Positions 26,511 through 38,575 of a stretch of 64,000 bases of DNA are shown here, in pieces (the first letter of the stretch is position 1; the number at the start of each line of letters is the position of its first letter). Source of the DNA: Antennarius striatus. Taxonomy: Eukaryota; Chordata; Actinopteri; Lophiiformes; Antennariidae. The DNA is taken from contig NC_090797.1 of NCBI RefSeq assembly GCF_040054535.1, forward strand, positions 8,921,001 through 8,985,000. The letters are read 5' to 3'. Under the pieces are notes generated by a model that worked only from the letters and a program-made list of their open reading frames with translations, was not told the DNA's origin and did not search any database. The translations under genes were made by a program, and so were the position numbers.

Positions 26511-26558
<48 letters not shown>

Positions 26559-26567
26559 GGGGGGGGT
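26495..26567. repeat. (TG)n microsatellite ending in a G-run
   Basis: A TG array with one CG interruption is followed by TATGGGGGGGGGG-type sequence (G-run about 26,558-26,566). Confidence 0.9.
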
Positions 26568-26751
26568 ATACTGACATTACTGCAGTATCCTCTAAGTTGC
26601 GTCAGAAGCAATAGAATATGGGATTTGAATTTTTAGCAGCAACAGAATAATACGCATGGATTTTGTGAGAGGTGTGGGTAATGGCTATATAACACAGCTT
26701 TGCATAGCGTTTTGGATGTGTGTTCCTCATTGCTAGACAATGAGTTTGTTA

Positions 26752-26778
26752 CCCCCCCCCCCCGCCCGCCCCCTCCCC
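26752..26778. repeat. C-run / GC-box-like tract
   Basis: Twelve C residues (26,752-26,763) are followed by GCCCGCCCCCTCCCC. The opposite strand has G-runs able to form a G-quadruplex. It lies about 190 bases upstream of the candidate tmcc3 first coding exon and resembles an Sp/KLF-rich promoter segment. Confidence 0.7.
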
Positions 26779-26970
26779 GAATGGAGCTTCATAGCTTTGC
26801 TTTCCCCGGAGAACACCAGTGGATTGAAGCCATGAGGCGTGATATTGTCTAGTTTCATCTGGCAATGCATTTTCATCCAGAACTCTCCTGTCCTATCTCA
26901 TTGTAGTGTGATTGTCTTATTGCCTCCATGAATGTGTGTTGGGTAGGTCTGTTGTGATCAGTTGTGTGTT

Positions 26971-27012
26971 ATGATGCTGGATGGACCAGCACTGCTCAGT
27001 TCAGTGGGTCAG
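26971..27012 (+). CDS. tmcc3: candidate first coding exon of tmcc3
   Basis: An ATG opens 14 codons, MMLDGPALLSSVGQ, ending in CAG followed by the strong donor GTAAGG, in phase 0. The first certain tmcc3 exon (34,517) starts in phase 0 after an acceptor. Joining the two gives a 477-aa protein, the length I recall for human TMCC3, although the human N-terminal peptide differs. The second ATG has A at -3. A GC-rich tract lies about 190 bases upstream. Competing candidates are the exon at 5,828-5,926 and other phase-compatible ATGs. The choice rests only on splice phase, donor quality and position. Confidence 0.4.
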
Positions 27013-28596
27013 GTAAGGTAGTGTTTCCTTCTCTTGCTCCACGCACGTTTACGAGGTGTGTGATCTGTCACCATTTCAACAACTGATAACTTTCTAGTAT
27101 AAAATTTGGTATTAAATGTTTCGACCGCTACCGCCTCCAACTTATTGGACTGTCCTTTTTTATTTGTTTTTGTGACCATAGCAGTGCAGTGGGGTTTGGC
27201 GTCGACACCAAATGATCCATAATGTTTACGTCAGTAGATACTAGTCAAAACCTGAAGCTCCTCAGGCGATAAATGGTTGGTGCAACTAAAGGCTAACGTA
27301 ATTCTACACACACATCAAAATAAGCCCAACTACCGTAGGTGATGTCATTACGAAATGGGGTTTGAGATGAAAAGATTCTATTTCTGTCTCATCCAGTGGT
27401 TTTATACAGGTCAATAGTTGTAGTTCTTTCATTGCCATCTGTCGTAGAGTGGACATAGACTGTCTTTATGTAACTTCATCGGTGTAACGCCTTCCTATGA
27501 AAGGTTCATCACTGGTATGAAAGCTGTAATGGCTATGAGCATTGCCTCAGTCATGTTTATATAACATGTTTATATATACGTGTAGTTCATTCTTTTGTTT
27601 GAACAACTGTAGCTCATGCAATACTTTAACTGTCTAAAGTCTTTTTATTGCTATCTTTGCTGCGTTTTTCGACATCAGTAGTTCTCACATTTCCTCTGGG
27701 CACATCTTCGCTCATCATTCTTTAAATTAAATGGGAGTATAAAGTGATGAGAGGATAAGAGTGTGCCCTCCTCCTTCTTCCCTCCATCTGTGGTTTTGTT
27801 AATGGGGCTCTGGGGGTTTTCATAGGTCATCTTACTGCAGCACATTCATACTCTATGGACATCTGAGGCTAGGAAACTACAGAGAAGTGACATTTTGTTC
27901 ATGTAGATTCCTTTGAGGGATAAAGGAGGAGATATAACAGTCGCTATTTACCTGTAGAGCAGGTAAATAGCTGTGAATCAAATTAATTAATGTTTACACA
28001 ACACAAGATGGCCTCAGAGTAAATATTGACCTGCTTCTAAATTACCTTCAGCGGCAACAGAATCGTTTTTGTGTGAACACAGCTGAAGCGTTTTTATGCC
28101 CAAGTCATTTAAGGAATTTATGTTTTCATATTTAGTTCATCTTAATGCCTTTTTGTTTTTTTGATGCATTATTTCAAAAGTTGGTTGCATAACTATTCAG
28201 AACAGCAGTGGTTCAGATGAGACATTAAGACAATATGACTCGAGCTGTTAAAAGGCTCTAGGAGCAGAATTAAACATGAATAAAATGCTGTGCTGTCTGA
28301 AATGACAATGTCACTGAATTAAAAGGTGGTTGAATACTGCACCAAACTGATTAGTAAATGATTGTCAAAAAAAGTGATGAGACACGAGATGACTTGGCAG
28401 TTTGCTTCACATTTTATCCAGCAGTGCTTTATCATGTGTTTTTTACGTGGCCACCAGATAATTCAGTTTGATGAGTTGTTTGTTTTGTGTGGGTGTGGGA
28501 GAGCAGCCTGTTTGAACTTGAAAGCAGTATTTTAGGCAGAGCAGTGATCAGTGATAGACTTCCTGCCTGCCCCACCTTGGGTTTGGCCTCAGTGTT
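27013..28596. other. non-coding sequence, probable tmcc3 intron
   Basis: No exon is recognised. It contains the perfect hairpin at 27,943-27,971, listed separately. Confidence 0.35.
27943..27971. repeat. perfect 12-bp stem hairpin
   Basis: Arms GCTATTTACCTG and CAGGTAAATAGC flank the 5-base loop TAGAG. Each arm carries a CAGGTA/TACCTG ZEB/Snail-type E-box core. Confidence 0.9.
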
Positions 28597-28598
28597 GG

Positions 28599-28642
<44 letters not shown>
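28597..28642. repeat. (TG)n microsatellite
   Basis: A TG array of about 45 bp with one CG interruption. Confidence 0.9.
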
Positions 28643-28644
<2 letters not shown>

Positions 28645-28962
28645 GCTAGAGCAAAGGTGATGTCAACACAAAGCAAAGCAGAAGCATAACATAAAGCCTC
28701 TTTGTGTTCCAGCATGTGGATACTGTTCTCTGTTTTGCCCAGCAAAATCAGGAAAAAAGGCATGTCAAACCTTCATTGTACACATATAGAGAAATTAATA
28801 TCTGATGTACACATAAATATAATATTGTTTTAAAGCTTTTAGCTTGATACGAATGACTGAATGTCATTCACTTATTTTAGGTACTTTCTGCACAATCTTC
28901 TGTGAATTCTTGAAGATTGAAATGCTTTTACAATCATTATATTTGTGCTCAGCATCTCCAAA

Positions 28963-29022
28963 TATGCAATTACTTGCATATTTGAGACAGTATATGCAAT
29001 TACTTGCATATTTGAGACAGTA
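28963..29022. repeat. perfect 30-bp tandem duplication
   Basis: Two identical 30-bp units (28,963-28,992 and 28,993-29,022). The first sits in an inverted repeat with arms AAATATGCAA and TTGCATATTT around TTAC. Confidence 0.95.
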
Positions 29023-30625
29023 AAGGATCATTGAAAATAATCGTAATCAGATGTTGCAGCTCCAGTTAAGATCACTTAAACACTTTCCTGGTACCAGTGA
29101 TTATCACCCTTATACATAAAATGTATAAGTAAAACCCCACTTTAAATGACGGTGTAATGCAGTGACATGTATTTTATTATGTAAACAAAACTTTCCGTGA
29201 AACAGAAACTTTTAGCCTCAGCCCTGGTGTGTATGCTGAATATTTCCTTCCAGCTTGAGCGGTCCAATGGAAAAAAAAAGCTCGTCTACAGCTCCTCTTT
29301 CCCCACAGGAGGCTCCTCTCCCCCCCCCTCTGTCTCTTCACACCCGACTGATCCCCCCCAGGCAGAAGCCTCTGCAGTCAAATTCACAGAAACCATATGT
29401 CTCACTTCACCTTAAAGCAAGCTGCAAGCAAGCAAGTCTTTTCTGCCTTTGCATGTGATTAGAATATTTTTTACTCTGACATTCTGTAATTGAGACCATT
29501 ACTAATTTCTTTGTTGGCACATATAGTTTCCTTAGTTTTGATACAACAGCTTATCAAATATTGATTATACTTTGTGATAATTTTACAGACTAAAAATATT
29601 CAGTGTCGTAAAGAGACTCAGAGGTTTCCCTTTTATGGCATATGTGAATACAGAGAGTTCCTTTGCTTAATTATTGAAATAAATTTCACAGAAATGAGCT
29701 GAGTAGGAAATGAAACAAATAACTTCTGCAGATAAGAGAAGATGTGCAGTGGATGTCAAAGCAGAGTGATGAAGATGATCGAATAAAAATATGTGAAAAT
29801 TATACAGACTGTACAACTTAATTTAAATAAGAAATTAACTGTTAGAGACAGATATGAGGTTCTCATTTTTTATTCATACGCTGCATTTTACCCACTTTTG
29901 ATTTGTTCTAGTCTTCATCTGCCAGCACTAAACACCCCACTGCTTTTCCAGTGTGGCTCACAGCTTGAGTGGATGGACAGTACATTAGGATTGGTGTACA
30001 AGCTTTCTCTGGAAGTAGTCATAAATTACCAAGGATACTCAGCTGCTGTTATCAAGTGTGTTGGAACATTGTGTCCTTAGTGCTTTCCAGATATGTTGTC
30101 TGTCTGTGTTTGAGGCAGTTGCACATCGTCCAGCTGTGGTTAGGTGCTGTAGTTTCCCTTTAATTCTGGTTTTAAACATCTCTTCTGAATCTCTTGATCT
30201 GGTTTCACCCAATCCCATTATTTCCTCCCTGTTTCTCAAACAAATGCCGGTTTACTTCAACCCAGGTACTGCTCCACACTGAGACAGAACTGTCTGTCAG
30301 AGGACTAATACGGCACAATCTCAATGCTATAATCTCAGTTCAGTGTTTTTTATCACAGAGAACACCATAAAGAATCACGGATGACTAAGTCATTTTCGTT
30401 TGGTTTTAACATTTTCGTTTTCCAGTCATCATAACATTTGTAATGTCTTTGTTAATCTATATAAGAAGGTGTCTACAAATAACAAAGGTCCATTTGTTAT
30501 GAGTATAAAACCATTTACTAATGGTGCCTGAACAATATTTTTCAAAAATATGATAAAATATGATCCACCCTATAGCTATCCATATTCTCATTAGGTAATA
30601 AGCTTTTGAATATTTTCATATTCCA
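29023..30625. other. non-coding sequence, probable tmcc3 intron
   Basis: No exon is recognised. A CT- and C-rich patch lies at 29,280-29,360. Short open frames only. Confidence 0.3.
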
Positions 30626-31140
30626 GGTAGTCCTTGAATCATGAACGTTTTGACTTACGAACACTTGGAGAAAAGAAGAAACGCACGCCGCCATTTCTGA
30701 TTATTGTCCTGCAGTTCTGCTTTCTATCACAACCTCCACCAAGCAGCACTGCTGCGTTCACGCAGCTCCAACACTCATCTCCTCTTTTTGTTTTTTGTTG
30801 TTGTCTCTGTGAGCATCTCAGAGCGTCAGGCTTTGTAGCTTTGATACTTTACTGTTCATTATGGATGATAAAGAAAAGCTTAATGAAGACAGTGGTAGTG
30901 TGACGATCTCTGTGATGACAACTCTGCCTCTGACCGACAATAACTCCCCCCTCTTTCTCCTCTTCCTTTGCTCTAAACGTAAGATGCATGCTACATACTG
31001 CTGTACGGTAGTAGATTGTCATCATCAACACCTGGCTCTGGCTGGTCGAGAGTTCCCTGAAGTGTTTTCTTCCTCTTCTCCTCGAGGATTAAGTTATAAG
31101 AAGCAAAAGCTTCTTGAAAACTAATCTGAATTCAAAACAA
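30626..31140 (+). mobile_element. possible remnant of a pogo/Tigger-like DNA transposon
   Basis: The left edge CAGGTAGTCCTTGAATCATG, followed by TTTTGACTTACGAACACTTGG, resembles the terminal repeats of Tigger/pogo-type elements (CAGGTAGTCCTCGACTTACGAAC family). The same 11-base start occurs at 45,231. The body includes a short broken open frame but no recognisable transposase domain. No matching right end was found, so the right boundary is arbitrary. Confidence 0.3.
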
Positions 31141-31381
31141 TCAGGTGAATCACGAGTGGCACTTAACGCTAGATATTGGAACTATACGTACGTGTGTTAA
31201 CATGATGTTTTACATCTACACACATACAGTAGGTGTATGATGTGTTTTCAATACAATAGCATGTAAAACTCATGTGAAACGCTAGCAACCTTCGCCCTTG
31301 TGACACTGCCAAATAACATTATTGTATCCACGTTGACCTGCATCGCCAGGGTGTTTACATTTCTTACATGCAGCCTTGTCT

Positions 31382-31438
31382 TGATGGATCAATGCTGTTG
31401 ATCAATTGGCTCTTTTGTCGCTATAGTACAGCGACAAA
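31382..31438. repeat. two adjacent small hairpins
   Basis: The first pairs GATCAA with TTGATC around TGCTG (31,387-31,403). The second pairs TTTGTCGCT with AGCGACAAA around ATAGTAC (31,414-31,438). They may mark the edge of an old inverted-repeat element, but no family is recognised. Confidence 0.5.
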
Positions 31439-34400
31439 TAAGTCTCACTCTGTCTGTTGGCACAGCTTGACTGAGCAGCTGAAGGGAAGGATTGTGTTGT
31501 TCAGATTTATCATCTTTTTGTTTCTGAGTCACGTTAGTGGAAAATAGATTGATGGAGTGGATGAGGGAATAAATAGCTTGTGTCGGGAGGAAGATAAAAG
31601 AAGTTTCCCTCTGTCATTTCCTGTGTTTGCGCCAGGCTGTCGTCTCCCTTTAGCAAGTTCCGCACTCCCAGCTCCATTGATGTGATGCCCTGATGTTTGT
31701 GGGAGTTGGAGTAGCACTTGTGAGCTCATTGCATGTACACACCACAGGCCGGTAAAAATCACCATTACATAGATATGATACATCCACCTCATCCTGAGGG
31801 TTTCCCTGTTGTTTTACTTGAATTGGTGGTAGTTTATTCCCTTTATTGATTGCTGTTTTTATTAAGAGCTAATCTATAGATTATTTTTAGCCACGCTAGC
31901 AGCATGGATCCTGGACGGTCAGTCGGTGCATCACTGGTTCAGACTGGAAAGTCCACATCTAATGGGTTGGCACACATTTTCAACTTCATGGTTCTCAAAC
32001 TACAAATCCAAATAATTTAAATGATCTCCTGACAGTTACACTGTAGTGCTAGTGTAGCTTTCATATTTGATTTAAGTAAAGACATGATTCTAAAATGACT
32101 CAGTAACTGCAAGACCATTATCCCTGTACCTGCCCAGCGCAGAGCTTTATATCTTACCAAAGGTCTGAAAAGAGTATTCCAATTCAAATGAAATAACATA
32201 CTGTAGATTAATCAAATAAAGTACAAGTGTTAACATGTAGACTGTCTGCTGTGGAAAGTCAAAGATAAAGTTTGTTTTTTCTTTATAGCAGCATTTCCAT
32301 TGAACATGATAAAAGTTAATGTTTCTAAAAGAGTCAGATTAAGTAATACCTTTGTTATTTCTTGCTGATTAATAGAATCACTTAGTGTCAAACCAGTGAA
32401 CATCTAAGTATTTCCCTGATAACTCCCAGTAGATAGATACCCTGTTGTGTTGTTTGTGTCCACCCTCCCTGTGATATTCCAGATGACCTGAGAGCCGACT
32501 GGAATCACAGGGTTACTGTGGCCCGTATGCCTGCTGCTATGTGAAGCAGACACGTGTGTCCTATGATACATATGTTGCTCCTCATGTTAATAATCCCGCT
32601 CTCTTACCCTCAGTCCCACTTTCTAGTTGACGTTCGATACGTGCGTGGACTGTCGAGTGAGCAGCAGCCATCTGTGTGCTCGTACCTTGGAATATCCTGC
32701 AGCCAACTGATTAATGACTGTGCTGGTGTGTATGAGGCAAAAAACGTAGGTTTATTCAAAGGAAACCCTGATCTGATCTCAGTTGTTTTTGGAAATGCAA
32801 TGTTGAATATAAATCCAAGTGAATTTAAGGTTCCAGAGGGGGTGCACATTACGCTGCAGATGGAAAATGGCATGTTATATTCTAAACTCAGCCTGCAAAT
32901 GCTAATAGTTTTTATTATTAATGTTATCTTTTCAATAGGTAACAATTTAGAGTAGATAATTATTTTACAGCACAATATTTGCGACGAAAAGATGTTGATC
33001 TTGACGTTTAGTGTTGAGGGTTACATACAAATTACATACAGGGGGATCAATTTAACACTGCTCATATATAATCATCAAACTGTTGGCTTGAAATGATCAA
33101 AACTGATGCAGAACAATTTTCCTACATATTAACACAACACCCACAGGGCAACTCTCACAGATATGATTGTGTTATTTTTGCAGCTAAAGTCGCCTTGAGC
33201 TGTTCGCCTCAAGCAGAGGTGAGGACATGCCAATGTTTTGATCCTCACGGGCATGAATTGTTAAAATCTCATCACTAGCTGCTGGAGTGTGAATATAGCA
33301 TTTTGGTGCAACCGTTTGTAACGGCATTCTCCTTTTTAAAGGAGAGGAGACTGAAAAAAAATTTCTCAATCATTGTGTCAGAATTATTTACAACAACAGT
33401 TCCTTCTGGTTCAATTTCTAGATGTGTGGTCAAACCGATGAATATGTGATGCTGTGGCCATCTGTTGATATTTCAAGAATTAAATTTAGAAAATTGTTCC
33501 AACTGAAAGACTCTGTGTTAATAAAAAAAAAAAAAAAAAGGTCCTAAGACAGTTTGTTTTATTATCATTATTCACAGCTGGGATGATGAACGTTGACACT
33601 GCAGGATTTTTCACAGGCTGCAGCTGCTAAAGACACAGTACACATTAAAAGTTGTGTGTTCTGCTTGTGTATGCGCGTGGAAAAAAAGCAAAAGGATTTA
33701 AACCCACCTCCAGGGCATGTCAGCAGTTTGCTCGTGTGTGTTTCAGCGCTTTGTTTGTCCGTGTGCACTTTGCTGACATGGCAACTAGAGTTTCCACCTA
33801 ATAATATTTTAGATTGACTTATATAATCGTCTGCTTTTGAACAATACAGTGAGCAGATTTACTTTACAAGAGGCACCAGAGGCTATTTGGAGGCCTGAGC
33901 TTAAAGAGTGCTCCTTTATCTGACCGTTGTGCAGCCTTCAGAGGATCCTATGGAGACGATGTACTCTGTGAACTCCCAATCCTTTTACTTTCCTTTCCTC
34001 TAAGATCAGTTCTCTCTTCAGAGATAAAGCAAACAGCAAGACACTAACATCACTTCAACACATCAGTTCCTTCGGTTTCTTAGACTTGAGATCAAAACCC
34101 CTCCTCAGACTGCAGTGTCTGATGTGAAACTTGTTATAGCGATGAAGAGTTTGCATTCATATCTTTTTTAAAAATATATGAATGATACCACAAGGTTGAC
34201 ATTTATGGCCTTCAGTGAAGTTATTAGTGCTAGATAATATTTAAAGATGATGGCATGGGTAAACACTAAAACAGCATGTATTCATTCTCCCAGTGAGAAT
34301 GCTAATGAAGTATTTAGCCCCAAGTACAGTATTGAATGAGGCTTTGTGTATGAAATTTTGTTTTATCACTGGCTCACAGATTCATTAAAGGCAATACATC

Positions 34401-34516
34401 CCCGAGTCTAAAATTGTAGTAGTAGTGTTAAATGATTCCAGCTCCATTTCGTATTTAAAACCCGAATGACTTGTTTTTATACAGATTACATGTACCCTTT
34501 TGTTTTGTTTTCAAAG
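31439..34516. other. non-coding sequence upstream of tmcc3 exon 2
   Basis: No supported exon is found. A 17-base A-run lies at 33,523-33,539. A small inverted repeat TCTCCTTT/AAAGGAGA lies at 33,328-33,345. An ATG frame at 32,560-32,955 begins with a hydrophobic stretch but is most likely fortuitous. Confidence 0.35.
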
Positions 34517-37158
34517 GCGGACCGCAGCAGTAGCGATGTCAACATCCTCAGCATTCCGGTGCCTATTCGCCGCGGTGGCTCAGAATCCAACCTGGACGTG
34601 GTGGATAGTCTGGGTCTGGACGAAGTGGGCCTGGATTTCACCAAAGGAGCTCTGGGTATCGACAGCCTGCAGCAGAAGATCCTCAAGGTCAGAGCAGATG
34701 GAAGGTGCCTCGTGTGAGGGTTTTACGATATTTGACTTGGAAAGGGAACTGCACACGATTCTCAGTATGAGAATCTTAGGGGGGTTTTTGTATCACAGTG
34801 TCCAAATCAAATAATGACATGGTTCCTGTTCAGATTTCAACTGTGGCACGGCAGATACTTATTGAATAAGCCATTATATTAATTTGTCGGTTAATAAGAA
34901 ACTGTGTTCTGTGGCATTTTCTTCACAGCTCTAGTTGTCTCATTTAACAAATGGCTTCTAGAGTACAATTATTTTCACTTTAGGAAGATGAGATGTCAGT
35001 GTAATATGCTTTGATCACTCTAGGTTGATTCATTGTCTTATTCTAAGTTAATAAAGCAAATTTATGTCTGCAATTTAATGCAAATGAAGAGATAATTTCC
35101 AAGCCTTATACTAAATTATGGCTCCCAGTGAATGCAAAGTTGTGCAACACTTTAGCTTGTATTGTGATGTAGTGAGAGACCATCTGTGTTTATTGTGGAC
35201 TTTTAAGATACCAGAACTTATTTTTAACTGTAGATTTAAACATTACCTGCTCTCCGAGTGGACATTTTGAAACAAAAGCAAATTTTCAGTGACAGAAGTG
35301 TTGGATGTTAACATTGGGTGTCAACCTATGTATACTAGTTCCACGCAGAAGTACCAGACATGTTTTTTTTTGCTTTTAGGTGACAGAGCAGATAAAGGTT
35401 GAACAGACCGCTCGAGACCAGAATGTTGCAGAGTACCTGAAGCTGGTGAACAACGCCGATAAGCAGCAGGTGGCGCGAATACGTCAGGTGTTCGAAAAGA
35501 AGAACCAGAAGTCTGCGCACAGCATCGCCAGACTGCAGCGGAAGCTGGAGCAGTACCACCGCCGCATGAAAGAAGGCGAGACCAATGGGAAGCAGAACCA
35601 CAAGGACGGCGCACACAAGGAGCCTGAGAGTCAAAGCAAGGAGGGAAGCCTGCGGGACGTCAGCGTCACCGGGCGCCACCCGGCGCTCGATAAAGTGAAG
35701 ACAATCGGACCCGGCGTGTCGCTGTCGCCACCGTTCTTCTTCAACAAGTCGCGGGAGTTTGCCAACCTCATCAGGAATAAGTTTGGCAGCGCAGACAACA
35801 TTGCCCACCTCAAGAGCTCCATGGAGACGGGGTCGGGGCTGCAGGTGGAAAGTGGGGGGAGGGGTCTGAGCGGGAGCGCCAACACCGTATCCAAGGCGAC
35901 CAAGTACCACAGCGATGATGAGTGCTCTACGGGGACGTCTGCATCCGCCGACTCCAATGGACACTTGGCGGGGGGCTCAGGGATGGGGTCTGGCGGTCCC
36001 GGGAGGTCCGACTCCGGCGGGCGTCTTGGGGAGGTGCTGGACATGGTCCGGGAGATCCGAGAGGCTCAGTCGCAGCTGGCAGAGGACATGGAGACTCTGA
36101 ACTCACAGTTCAAACGAGATTACACCTACTTCACGCAAATGATGCAGGAGGAGAGATATCGGTAGGTACCGTTTCAGAAAATGTGTCTCCAGGATGGATT
36201 TGACCCTGGAAAAGTCACCCCGTCCTGCAGCCATACGGCCGTTTATCACGGCCCAGATTTTGTCATGAGCGGGTTTCATATAGAAACTGTTTTCCTTTTT
36301 CAATACTTTCCAGAAAGAAAGTATGTCTACACATGAATGAGAGGCTCAGGTATTTGAACTCACAGGTTATTGAATGTCACGTCCCATTCACACTACACAA
36401 ACCTCTCATCCTCGAGCCAACACATTTCATTCCGTCTGTAATAAAGCAGCTCTTTCTCCACACTGAAACAAGGTCTGGGAATTTTCCTCAGTAGTCAGGG
36501 ATTTCTGGATGATGTAATTGCTGTTGATATTTTTCAGATGTATTTTGCACTCAGTGCTCCAAGTCATTTCATTAACCTCAAAAGAAGACACCACTGCACC
36601 TCTGCTGACGACTTCAGAACTACAACTTCTGTTTAGTTTGGGTCAAAGTATAAAATAATAAAGCTATTTTTTGTGAAACCTTCCCTGTTTGCTAAACCCT
36701 CGTGCCCACATCCATGATCCCAGTTTGGGACATCTGATTTAAATAATAATGTTCTCAGACTTGACTAATGTCTTCCACAGAGAATCCAGAGAATATATTT
36801 AACAACTGCTTTCACCAGCTGAGGCATTTCAGGTTAAAGAGATAGAACAGGAAATGATAAATTACTTTTATTTTGACATTTCTGGCATTTCTGGTATTTA
36901 TTTTATAGCCTCATAAACCAACTTTATATCTCTGTGGCAGGGTTGTTACTGCTTTGAAAATGTTTCTGTATTTGTTGTAGAACTTAAAAATCTTTTAATA
37001 GTTGGGGGGTTATTATAAGCTTTTACAAACCAAAAATAGACAGTACCTCACACATAAACCCCACATGGTTGTCAAGTCAAACAAGGGTAAATGTTGTCAG
37101 CAGCTTAGTTACAAATAGTAGATACACTGCTGTGATTCTCTCTTGCTCTCTCTCACTT

Positions 37159-37244
<86 letters not shown>

Positions 37245-38544
37245 CGTTCCATTATGCATTGTTTCTCCCTGTTGTCAGCTCTTTCCTCCTCCTCTGTGTT
37301 TCTGTCTGTCAGGTATGAGCGGTTGGAGGACCAGCTGAACGACCTAACGGAGCTCCACCAGCATGAGACCAGTAATCTGAAGCAAGAACTGGCCAGCATC
37401 GAGGAGAAGGTGGCCTACCAGGCCTATGAGAGGGCCAGGGACATACAGGTGAAGTGTTTTCTGTCAACACAGACGAACCAAAAAGAGCCTGCAAGTAGCG
37501 GTTATATGACAAACTAGACACATTTAGCTTCTATGTAATTTAGGTTTGAAACACTGTGCAGACTTACATCAAAAACTCCAGATTAAAATCAGTTTCCTGT
37601 TTCCTGACTGTGAAGATTTGCTGAGTTTCAATTTGTGTCATATTTGACGTATGTTCTACCTTGTAGTATGATTCATAACTCCCAGCTGAAGTATCATAAA
37701 AGATCAGCTGTGGTAGAAACAACCTGCTGTTTGGTTAAGAGGAACAGAAGTTACATAACAGAAGTTAAGTATGAATCCCAAAGGATGTTTCTGTAAGAAT
37801 TAGTCACAGACCGTAGAGCTTAAAAATTAATGTAGTCCAATAGTGGTGGAACTCTGCAGAAGTGGATTTTTTTGGAAGAGCAGAGCTTTTTGTTGGCTAT
37901 TTGAAAGCATACCTCAGGTCTGTGTTTTGAATGGAAAACACAAGAGTTTTGAATGGATCCCAATTTATACATGCATTCTTTTCCTGCTGATTGCACAATA
38001 CCGATTACTTTGATGAACAAAATTGCCTGAGAGGTCTAGACAGCCTCGTGTTGCTGGTTCACCGTTGGCTCCAGATGGCAATTTTCAATCCATCATTCAA
38101 AAATGAATGAAGCTCGTACATTTTTACATTTTTTGATGAAGTATAGGAACATAGTAGTGCAATAAATGGGATCAAATGAAATCCCATGAATGCATTCTGA
38201 ACAGCAGCAGTGCTAAGCTAACTCAGGACCACAATTCCTAATAAGAGGTGTTAATTTGTCCGTTACTGACAAAACCTTCAGGGACCACAACCAGAGAGAC
38301 CACGACTGAGGGATAGCGTGACAAGTTGTGATGCACTTGCTTAGAATAAAGCTGGTCAAGCATAAAACCACCTAAACAACTTGCTGATTCTGTCATAATT
38401 ACTTGACACACACTGGAGCCACTGTGATAGCTCCACATCCTTCCAAATCTGATAACCAACTGCAGCTCATTTGTTATGCAGCCGATGTTGCTATCATTGC
38501 TATTTTAGTTTCACTGGCCTTCCCTTATGACTCCTGTGTGTGTG

Positions 38545-38575
<31 letters not shown>

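Noticed and set aside
35335-36044. Minus-strand open frames of 209 and 137 aa
   Set aside because: They lie antisense to the GC-rich tmcc3 exon 35,380-36,161, whose sense frame matches a known family. They show no domain of their own.
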